Source: Adineta vaga (lineage: Eukaryota > Rotifera). From it: 64,000 nt of DNA. Position numbers and translations under genes: made by a program. Position 1 is the first letter of the stretch; each line of letters opens with the position of its first letter. This document shows positions 11,133 to 20,672 of this stretch, one piece after another. The notes beneath the pieces were generated by a model. That model saw nothing but the letters and a program-made list of their open reading frames with translations, was not told where the DNA came from and searched no databases. The DNA lies in NCBI GenBank assembly GCA_021613535.1, contig CP075494.1, positions 10,354,001-10,418,000 on the forward strand. The letters are read 5' to 3'.

Positions 11133-11956
11133 CTAACCAGCAGAAGGATCAAGTGGCATATTTCTACACATAATCGATATCCGACGATTTCGTGGGATAT
11201 GATTATTATTAAAATAGGATTGTTCATTTTTGAGAATTTCATGTGTGAAATCAAATCGCGCGATGTTTCTAAAAACCCAAACAAGCGATATTTGAATAGA
11301 ACAAGATTTTCAACGAAAATTACTTTAAAATATAAAGTGATTTTGGTTTGAGAAGAATATCTACCATCATTGATTTATCATCTTTATGAACTAATCTCAT
11401 GACACTTGAGGAAAGAAATGATAAACCAACGATAGTTGTTCCACAATACTAAAAGAATTTAGATTAACATTTTATTGGAATGAAACTGAGATTGATTCTT
11501 ACTCGAACAGCATCAATATGTGGTTTGATATAACCATCTTTTGCTATATCAAGTACATGAACATGTACTAACGTTTGCGTAGGATCATCGAATGCAAATT
11601 CTCGAATACGAGAGAGAACTTGTTGATTTTCCGGTGACCAATCTGTTTTTTCAGCTTCACGATAACCATGAATAGCCTAGAATATGAATTCAAACGGTTC
11701 AATTCATTTAGATTCGATTCCAAAACCTACATACGTCATCCCAATGTGAGTATTCATAACGTTTACGTTTCATAAAACCATCGATTTCTTTCAGAAAATT
11801 GTTGTATTCATTATCAGTTAAATAATCATCAAAGATACGTAATGCATCCGATTGTTTTTGTAAAAGATCAGCTACTTTTTGAGAATTATAAAGAATATTT
11901 GACTGTGTTGAATAAAAACGAGGAAAATATTGTTTCAATAATCTACCGGTGATCAT
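11133..11956 (-). CDS. ALKBH7: ALKBH7, mitochondrial 2OG/Fe(II) dioxygenase-like protein
   Basis: Four exons (11956-11735, 11676-11503, 11448-11324, 11268-11133) join in frame to 218 residues; human ALKBH7 has 221. The N-terminus (MITGRLLKQYFPRFYST) is basic and amphipathic, as expected for a mitochondrial presequence. Diagnostic blocks are HWDDAIHGYREAEK, HVLDIAKDGYIKPHIDAVR with the H-x-D iron ligands, GLSFLSSSVMRLVH, LLKPKSLYIL, and FDFTHEIL with the distal His. RRISIMCR supplies the 2-oxoglutarate-binding Arg. The family acts in mitochondria in programmed necrosis and fatty-acid metabolism. An alternative ATG at 11986 abuts the upstream gene's TAA; I prefer 11956 because it follows a TTTTAG acceptor and gives the better presequence. 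Confidence 0.92.
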
Positions 11957-11961
11957 TCTAT

Positions 11962-11963
11962 CT
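11962..11963 (-). other. Putative spliced-leader acceptor for ALKBH7
   Basis: On the minus strand, TTATTGTTTTAG ends 5 nt before the ALKBH7 ATG and only about 25 nt after the TAA of the C1orf131-like gene. The gap leaves no room for a separate promoter and first exon. Confidence 0.6.
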
Positions 11964-11986
11964 AAAACAATAACAATGATTATCAT

Positions 11987-12829
11987 TTATTTCCTGAATG
12001 TTTTCTTTTTTTGAGGAGGTTTAGATTTGCTTTTCACGTTTGAAATATCTTTTTCCGATAATTTTAAAACGCCTCCTCGAAATTTTCCAACAGATGAAAA
12101 ACGCATGGAACCAACATCGCCTTCGCCAAGACGTTTTTGTTTCGATCGTTGAAATGGTTTTTGTTTACTATTCGGATTCTTCTGAAACATATCACCAAGT
12201 AATCGTGCCTAAATCAATGAGAACAGATAATTTTAATGAAGATGTATATCCTATGATCACTTACATTTTCTGCATCTTCTTTTTCCTTCACTTTTTTCAC
12301 TCGATTTTCTTCGAGTAATTCACGATAGTTGATAAATTTCCGTTTTGGTGGCTATACGAAATGTTCCTATATTCGTTTAGGTTATTTAAATAGAATCAAT
12401 TACCTTTGCGCCTAAACTAACGGCGAGTGCTACACGAGCATCTTCATATTTACTTTTTTCAAAACCTTTAATACCAAATTTATGTACATCAAATCGCGCC
12501 TTTTCCAGATCGAATTCAACATTATCTTCTTGTTGAGATGTTGAGATTTGAGTTTCAGTTTTCTAAACATAAACGTAAAAACACAATCGATAGAAAATCT
12601 TTCCAGTTACTTTGATCGGTTTCTTTCTTTTTGCTCGATCTTGAAATACAATAGTTTCCACTGTTGATTTCGTCGCCTTCTTCTTCTTCTTCTTCTTTTC
12701 GTCTTCTACTTGTTTTCTCAATTTTTTTCTTTCTTTTCGACGCGCATTTTTACTTTTCACTTCCTCATCACTATCAAAGTCTGGTTCATCGAATAGCATC
12801 GTTTTAATATCACCAACATGTCGCGACAT
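11987..12829 (-). CDS. C1orf131-like (DUF4602) nucleolar protein
   Basis: Four exons (12829-12611, 12562-12404, 12351-12265, 12208-11987), all phase-0 junctions, give 228 residues. A lysine-rich N-terminal region (KKLRKQ, KKKKKKK) is followed by ARFDVHKFGIKGFEKSKYED and SLGAKPPKRKFINYRELLEE. The C-terminus is basic, with GKFRGGVLKLSEKDI. These are the conserved blocks I associate with human C1orf131, a component of the small-subunit processome. Start chosen at 12829 (MSRHVGDIK), the first true ATG after an acceptor-like CGTAG at 12850. It is the first gene of the compact cluster with ALKBH7 and AAR2; its TAA directly abuts an ATG. Confidence 0.78.
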
Positions 12830-13518
12830 GATTATCGACAATTCCAATCCTACGATGAAAAATATGAAGAAATATTTTTTTTAGAAGTTAAGAAACGAAA
12901 CAACATGCATACACGAAATGACCTGCAGAAAAAGTGAAAGTCCTATTTCTTATCATCATTGGTGACTCACGAATGAACGAATAAGCTGTAACGATAGATT
13001 GCGCTAACTGTCAATTCTTACCATTCAAAGATACTTTTGAATCATGAAAATGATATTCTATTTATTGAAAATATCTTAGAAAAACAAATTCTTATACATA
13101 TATTTTATAATTATCATCTGACGCAAACATTGACACACAGCAAAAAAAAATCAGAATATTATCCAATATTACTTCAACGTACAAAAAATAACCAAAGCAA
13201 ATTATCATTAACATTCGCGCATTGAACATTAGAAAAATTCAAACAATTTCTCTAGAGAATTAACACAATTACATATAAAAGAAAAGAGAAGGTATCTGAC
13301 AAAAAAAATTCCAATAAACAAATTTTCAATATACAAAAAAAAGAAAAATTCATCATAAATGCATTTGCAACAACGATCTACAAAAAAAAATTATCTTCTC
13401 TAAACAAATGCACCTCTATCCAAAGAAACAAATTTGTAACACTCGTAGAAACTGTGCGATGCTTACGACTGTTGCCGCCGCCTTTCAATTTTAACATACA
13501 ATTACTTATAATATACAT
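12830..13518. other. Intergenic, A-rich
   Basis: About 690 bp. Probably the long 3' UTR of the CCCH zinc-finger gene (minus strand) plus the promoter of the C1orf131-ALKBH7-AAR2 cluster. Several A-runs (T-runs on the transcribed strand). No gene seen. Confidence 0.5.
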
Positions 13519-14211
13519 TCAAATCGATAATTGATCATCAACGGATGCATAACCTGAACTTGAACGTCGTGAACGTTGTTCATGTTCTTGCTCATCAATT
13601 GTAGCTTGATCACCATTAGGTGGGATATATTGTGGTGCATATGTATAACCTGGTTTAACAATAATCGATGAACGTCGATATTCATCATGAATAAATGCAC
13701 AATTTTGACCTAGAACAAACAGAGGAATGCTTATTAGAAAAAAATACATAATTCGTTCGAAAAAATTTGATTTACCATAAGGACAATTATTTGTCATATG
13801 AAAAAGTCGACATAAGACTGATTTATGATTTGCATTGCGTAAATCTTCAGCTCCATGTGCGAATGTACAATCACCATCAAATTTACATACACCAGTTTCG
13901 ACATAATATTTGCATAATTCTGTTTTGTATTTTGAATTGCTCGTTGACCACGAAGCAATCTTAGCTTTATCAATAACAATGACAGGACCACATGGAATTT
14001 TTGAAAATGCTGTATTTCGTGATAAACGCATGTCCTAAATAACGAAAAGAATTACTTTCAGTATACAAATTTGTTTCCATCGACTTACAAAAGCTCGAAT
14101 ATATCGTTTCAAATCTACTTGTTCATCATCACGAAACATTAATTCAAACATTAATTTATGTCGATAAACTTCTCGTTGAGTTTGATAAACTGATGAAGAT
14201 GATACTGACAT
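13519..14211 (-). CDS. Tandem CCCH zinc-finger protein (ZFP36/TTP-like)
   Basis: Three exons (14211-14089, 14034-13776, 13709-13519) encode 190 residues. Two zinc fingers of the Cx8Cx5Cx3H type are complete. Finger 1 is C-KYYVETGV-C-KFDGD-C-TFA-H after lead-in YKTEL. Finger 2 is C-RLFHMTNN-C-PYGQN-C-AFI-H after HKSVL; it is split by an intron just before Gln-Asn-Cys. The order and spacing match tristetraprolin-type RNA-binding proteins, which bind AU-rich 3' UTR elements and promote mRNA decay. The protein is shorter than vertebrate ZFP36, has a helical N-terminus, and ends in a Ser/Arg-rich stretch. I see no obvious CNOT1-binding motif at the C-terminus. Confidence 0.85.
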
Positions 14212-15717
14212 TTGTTTGTTTGTTTCGTTTATTTTTCAAGAAATAATGATAAAATTCGTTCTATATATATAGAATCTAGACAAAATGAAACAAATTAGTT
14301 TAGCAACACAAATAAAAATAGCTTACAAATTAACGTTCAAGTGTGAAGCAGCAACAGCAATAACAATTGATCAACCTACGAACATACAATGATATATATT
14401 CATTTAATTCTCAATAGTCCGCAATGTGAATGTGAACAATTAATGAATTAATCTATGACAAGAATGATTATTGAAACTAATTGTACGACAAAGTTCAAAA
14501 TATAACTGAAAGAACGTACGTAGAATATTTCTGTCTAATGTTGGCGATTGTACATAAGATTCGTCGTTCGTAGAACTGTGTGTATGTCTATTTGAATGTA
14601 TCGATTTGTCAAAATGAAGAAGAATATTTAACTGTGTTTGTTTGTCTACGTGTGAACGTCACACTATCGAACGAAGAAGAACAAACAGATATATACATAT
14701 GGCAGCAGCAATGTTTTCTTTCTCATCCGTCCTAGGTTTAAATTGCATATATGAAGATAGTAGAACAACAAACAGTTTACACGGACGGACGGATAAAAGA
14801 GAAAGAGACCACTTGTTGATCATTTGAATATTACAGAGTTGAAATTCACAAGGATAGAAAACAAAATGGACGAACAAGATGATGATTGATTGTCAAAGAA
14901 ATTCAAGATAAAATCATCAAGAAAAGTTTACTGTTGATTTATTTTCATGTTTTTTTCTTCTTCTTCGATTAGCTAAGATTTTTTTCACCGACGTCATGAG
15001 AACATCAGTTTTCTCGAGATTATCATTAATTTGTCTGTCGATAGGAGAATGTTATGATGATATATACAGCAAGACCACCCAGAAGTTTTGACGTATTTTT
15101 CTTGATAAATGTTCTAGTACAATGATCTATTCAGATAGAGTAATAATTACATGAGGACATTATTGACTGAATTTCATTTATCATACGCGAAAAAGTGTTG
15201 CATACGGTCAATAGATTTATCGTAGACGATGAATCAGAAACAACAAGACTAATATAGTTTCAATACATAAACAATAATAGCTATGAATAAGCCGGATTAC
15301 TAAGTAGAAATATTGGAGCATTAGACTGTTTGACCTAGAATGTTGCTACATTGGTTGTCCGTAAATTTTTTCATATCGATTATCTAACTTCTGTTCGATA
15401 GTCATCGAGAATTATTTTTTCTATTATCATGCATAAGTGATAATTGTCTAAATTAACAAAACAAGTTATTGAGAGTGAAGAAAGCAGAGCTTTTGTTTTT
15501 GCGGTTTGTAATCGTCTAGATCAAATATTTTATTCAAATCAATTGAGATTTAACATGTGAAAAAAAAATACTGTGGACAATATATGGTTATATATACGTG
15601 GAGTTTTAGTGAATAATACAGAAATCGCTTGATTATCTGAAGGATAATGCACAACAAACATCGAATCATATCGAAATGCAAAGAAAAAAAAGGTCATTTT
15701 GTTGACGAAATTTTGCT
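14212..15717. other. Intergenic, about 1.5 kb
   Basis: AT-rich, with no frame resembling a protein I know. It should contain the promoter/5' UTR of the CCCH gene and the 3' UTR of the small gene at 15718. A CRE-like GACGTCATG lies near 14990. Confidence 0.5.
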
Positions 15718-15982
15718 TTATTGTGCTGTGTCAGGTGTTGCACCAACTGGAGCTACAGGAGTTTCTTTACATGTTGTTTGATCGCCAGAGAGATGACCCT
15801 TGTTTTCAGCATCAGCTTTCTTGTGTGGATCATCAGCTGGAGTTTCTTGACCAGTAATTTTAGCTTCAGCAATTTCAGCTGCTCTAATTAATTTTTCATC
15901 TATTTTATACGAAAACCATATAATTCTTTTTTCAAGAAGCTTATAGTAGACATCTTTACTCACTGTTCTCTCCGGAACTCAT
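15718..15982 (-). CDS. Very small hydrophilic protein (66 aa)
   Basis: Exon 1 (15982-15964, MSSGEN plus one base), a 64-bp GTGAGT...AATAG intron and exon 2 (15899-15718) give 66 residues. After an Ala/Glu-rich helix (EKLIRAAEIAEAK) the chain is Asp/Lys/Thr/Pro-rich and lacks large hydrophobics, so it is probably disordered and heat-soluble. There is one Cys. No signal peptide. Composition recalls small desiccation-related hydrophilins, which would suit a bdelloid, but that is only composition. I do not recognise a family. Confidence 0.6.
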
Positions 15983-16366
15983 GATTATAGTTGCGTAGTT
16001 ATCGTTTGTTTGTATGTATAGAATCTAATGAATGATAGTTACTCTCTGATCGATGCTTTTATCCCTCTTTTTCTTCTTCGTCTTAGATCGGAGATAGAAA
16101 CGAGATTTCTTCTTTCTATCGTTCTTTTCTTCTTCTTCCACTAGAATTGTTGAGAAGATATTGGCGCGTGATGTGACAGAAATAATTCCGTACACAAATA
16201 TACATATTGATATTTGACCAAAGTCACGGATAATGAGAAAGGCTGGAAGAAGAAAGAAAAAAAAGCATCATCTTTGTTCTGTATTTGGATTCGAGCCTTA
16301 TTTATTATGGATAGATAAAAAAAAAAGAGAGAGAGAGGAGATATAAAGAGAAAGCAAAAGATAATG
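15983..16366. other. Intergenic
   Basis: About 380 bp with TC- and A-rich tracts. Promoter of the small gene and 3' UTR of the next. No gene seen. Confidence 0.5.
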
Positions 16367-17236
16367 TTAATGAATTGATTTAGTGTATTGTTCAAGTTCT
16401 TTTTCAAGTTGTTTTAAAGAATTTGCATCATCTTTATCTAATTTATAGGATGATGAAGGCAGTTTTTGTCCAGGTTTAAATGTTTGTTTGTTTTTATTTA
16501 AACCAAATAAGTTTTTAAGAAAATTTCTTTTCGCACCTTTTTCACCACGTGCGATACTAAGTAATTGTTTGATTTTGGATTCTTTTTCCGGTGGAAAACC
16601 ACTTTGTAAACCTTCTTCGTCATTATCATTGTCTTCTGTTTGATTGTCTCCTTCTCCTTCTTCTTGATCTTCATTGTCAGAATTCGTTGGTGCACGAGTC
16701 GAGAAACGATTTTCCGGTGCATTTGGATTTTGATTCGTTGGAATAGTTGATCCACTATATTTTCGATTAGGTCCATTACAACCAAGTAGATTCAATGCTT
16801 GTTGAAGTTGAGGATTTAAATTACTAACACTGTAAGCCATTTTAACATATTTATTATCACAAACATCATTCATATTTCGAGCAGCTAATGCTTGTTGAAC
16901 AATCATTCCAACAGCAGCACCTAAATAAAATGAAATATTTCATTCAAAAAAATTCAAAAGAAAAAATTTCATACTAAGCATAGTAATAACAATTGGATTT
17001 TTTAATAATTCACGAAATTTCGATCGTTCTCGTGGTGGAAGATCACTTTCTACATCACGATTGGATTTCGAACTTCCACCAAATAATCGTGAAAGTAAAC
17101 CTCGTTTCTAAAAGATAAAGACATAATCATAAAATTGAAAGTAATTGAATTATTTGCATACATGAATCACATGACTTTGAGTTGCTAAAATTGTTATAGC
17201 TAAAAGCCAAACGATCAACAGCTGTCGAGACCACAT
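16367..17236 (-). CDS. Unrecognised secretory-pathway protein with acidic linker
   Basis: Three exons (17236-17162, 17107-16975, 16920-16367) give 253 residues. The first exon is a signal peptide (MWSRQLLIVWLLAITILATQ). A basic stretch with RGLLSRLFGGSSKS follows. Next comes a hydrophobic segment (NPIVITMLSAAVGMIVQQAL) that could be a membrane anchor, and then a Cys pair spaced about 38 residues. A Glu/Asp-rich disordered linker precedes a basic C-terminus (FLKNLFGLNKNKQ) ending in a short helix. The phrases RLFGGSS and LFGLNK echo each other on the two sides of the protein. I do not recognise it. Confidence 0.65.
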
Positions 17237-17694
17237 TGTAATTTATACTGATTGCTTGTTTTACTGTCGATGGAAGATATCTTTTATTCCAAACTGAATT
17301 CTTCCGTTTATATTTACGAGACAAATGCGTATTCTTCTCTTCTAAAACAGGATGCCTTGAGATAATCGATAGATTCTTGAAGATTGACAGCAACACATCT
17401 TAAGAAAACAGCTGACTACAAAGAAAATCTTTTATTAATGTTACGACTCGAACTAGTTGATTAGTTGACATTTGCGTATCGTTACTTTTTTACTCAATAT
17501 TCTTGATCTTATCAATAAACAATGACAACTGATTCATATGAACTTTTGTCCCAATATCATTCCGATGACGTTTTCATACAATTTTATTTCGAGAAAATCA
17601 ATTTGTTCAATAATATCTAATAAAAATGACGCAAAAAAAAATTATCTTATTTACGTCGATCAATATCTACGACTACTGTGTATTTTTTTGTTGA
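17237..17694. other. Intergenic
   Basis: About 460 bp, AT-rich. 3' UTR of the EGF-Hog gene and upstream region of the secretory protein gene. No gene seen. Confidence 0.5.
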
Positions 17695-20140
17695 TTAAAA
17701 AATAATGTCTTTAATAATAGGTAAATTTTTAAACAGCTGTAAAAGTATATTTGCATAATTCAAAATCGGTGATGTTGGATTGTCTGATGAACGTCCAAAT
17801 AATCGACGATACCAACGAAAAGGTGACAAAGCAAGATGACCTACAGTATGCGATCGAACTAGAGCATAACATGAAGCATGAATATTATTGACAATAATTG
17901 TTCCTTGTTCAGTTAGAGGAGCCATTAAACCTTGTTTTTCAATCTCAATAATATCTGTAATTGCTTCCCAAGTTGTTCTATTCGCATATTTAGATGGTAT
18001 AACAAGAATTTCTTCGCCTTTTGATAGTTTTTCTGCCCAAACAAATCCACTATTTCGACGATGAATTAAATGACGTGGTGATAGTTCAATCTGTGCATTT
18101 TTAGTACGAATACGTAAATATGAACCTTCTTCATTAAGATCTCGATGAAGAAACGCAATAATAGGTGAATAAGCAATTTGATCTTTATCATCATATATTC
18201 GAACTTGTTGACCAATTTTTAATGAAGATAATGCAACTTTACCAACATCAAGAACATCAACGGTTGCATCCGCAGGAAAACATTCCGCCTCTAAAATATG
18301 TCAATGAAATAAAAGAAAGATAATTATCAGATACGACTTACGTTCACAATAGACACCTCGATTTTTATTTCGACATTGACAATAAAATTGATTATCTGGT
18401 TTACGTATGCACTGACCACCATTCAAACATGGTGATGGATTACATGGATCATTACTACAAGTTGGACCAGAAAATTCTGGTAAACAACTACAACCACCAT
18501 AAGGTTCTTCATTCGTTTGAACACATGTACCTATTCATAAGACTTTAGAATCAATTTCAAAATTTCTTATCGAATTACCTCCATTGAGACATGGATAAGC
18601 TGAACAAAAATCTGTTGAATCACATCTTGGACCAGCAAAACCTGGTTTACATACACATTTATTTGACACACAGGTACCCTAGACTTACAAAAAAGTGTCA
18701 TTGTCAATCTCAGTTATTTCGTTACCTGTGTACCGTGACAAGTTGCATCTCCACAAGGAACATAACTAAATTGATTACATGTTATTCCACGAAATACTTG
18801 TGTACATATGCATTGTGCTAATAATATTTATCAACAAAAATTTTCTGTAGAAAAAAAGAGATAATCTAGTTTTTTTTTCGTTGCTTTACCTTGATTATTT
18901 TCTAATACAACACAAGTTCCACCATTTTTACTAAATAAAAAAACATATTAGAAGATTTTCTATTTTATCATTTCCATTACCAAGGATTTGGTTGACAACC
19001 AAGTGATCGAATAGCTGTTTCACATTTAGGGCCTCGATATCGTGATGTACAACGACAATATCCATCCGATTGTCCAACTTCTACACATGTTCCATCATGC
19101 ATACATGGATTTGTATCACAAAATCCACCATATATTTGAGTATCAGTTGAAGTTGTATTATGCAGTATCTCGCAATAATCACCTATAAATCCTAGACGGC
19201 AAATACAAATGCCCTAGAATTTAAAAAAAGGCATAATTCATTCGAGTTGTAAAGAAACTTGATAACTCACTTTTGTGGTCGCTGAATTTGTAATAAAACA
19301 ACTTCCACCATTTTCACATGGATTTGTTAAACAGAAAACAAATTGTGAACGATTACCTACTGCTACAGCAAACATTCGATTATTATAAATTTGTTCATTA
19401 ACATTTGATGAACCTAGACCAGCAATAGCTGCTAGAGTTTCTGCATCAAATTGTCGATATTCAGCAACAGGTAATTTTTTACTCGGTTTCTTTTCTGTTG
19501 TATATTGACAAAAATCACCACGAGATTTTGTTGGACAATTACATCGAGCACCATATGCTATCAAAACAAAACACAATTTTCGCATTGTACATATTCTCAA
19601 AAGATGATCCTATACCAGTTTGAACACATGTACCACCATTATGACAGCTATTTGCTTGACATGAAAGTAATGTTCGACAATCTTTTCCAGTATAATTTGG
19701 TGGACATAAACAAATAAAATCGAAATTTGCTACATCAATACAAGTTGCACCAAACCAACATGGATTAGCTACACATTGTGAAGTGGCATTACATAAACGT
19801 TGACATGTTTCACCACATACACCCTTGAGAAAAGAAAAATCGAAGAAAAATAAAAATTATCTTTTAGAAAAATTTACTTTAACACAGTGACATGATTTTT
19901 GGATTAATCCGCTGGGTAAACGAGTTATTTCACATTCACCACCGCGACAATCATCTGATTGACAAAATTCTGAAGTATGTTAAATTAAATTATATGATAA
20001 CTTTTTTGAAAAATGAACATTTTTTTTACCAGCATGAATTGAAGAATAAATTGAATAAAAACAAATGATGAATAAAAGTGTCTAAAATTCATATTTTTTT
20101 CTTCTGATCATATTTCTCAATTAAAAAAACTTACCTTCAT
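17695..20140 (-). CDS. EGF-repeat protein with C-terminal Hedgehog-type Hint/Hog domain
   Basis: Multi-exon gene. MK, then a second exon, encode the signal peptide (MKTLLFIICFYSIYSSIHAG). About eight or nine Cys-rich EGF-like modules follow, with typical signatures such as NPCENGGSC and YPCLNGGTC. The last exon (18290-17695) begins QAECFPADATVDVL, the hallmark Cys-Phe-Pro start of Hedgehog Hint domains. It aligns without gaps to human SHH over the first 48 residues. Further matches are AYSPIIAFLHRD, LSPRHLI, GLMAPLTEQGTIIVNN and HASCYALVRSHTVGHLALSPFRW. Hint domains cleave the chain before the Cys and, in Hedgehog, attach sterol to the released N-terminal part. There is no Hedge signalling domain; the EGF array would be the released part. 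The final 40 residues are hydrophobic/basic, in the place of the sterol-recognition region. Confidence 0.92.
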
Positions 20141-20672
20141 GATTAAACTTTGTTCATAGTATAAAATACAATCCTTATTCGTTTAACTTTTATGTCAAAT
20201 AATTAGAATGACGATCAATCGATTCTCTTTCTTCCTTTTGTCATCAATATACTTATGTAAAGTAGAGAGATGAATATGTATACGAAAGTTGATCCTGTTC
20301 AAATGTCGATAGATGCACTTCGAGGTAATAGTAGTCTTATATAAATGAAAATAATACAAGACGTTTGTTTGATTGAGATAGATGACATAAGGTAGTAAGG
20401 AAATGCTGACCTTAAAATGAGGATTTTCATTCATTTGAGATCAATTTTCTTATTTGAAAAAGGCAGCAATTCAAATTCATCAATATATTCTAATGACCTT
20501 GCCAAAATAAAATATGCTAATATGTAATGAGAGAATGAGTGTTCAAAAAAGACGAAGAAGAAACGAAAGGAAAAGGAAGATATTGACCTGTATACAAACG
20601 ACATAAAAAAAAAGGATAAGAAAAGAAAACAATGAGAGAGAGAGAAAGAGAGATTAAGACACATAAAATAAA
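20141..20672. other. Intergenic
   Basis: About 530 bp between two minus-strand genes, with a (GA)n tract near 20632-20655. Contains the EGF-Hog promoter and the SLC6 3' UTR. No gene seen. Confidence 0.5.
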
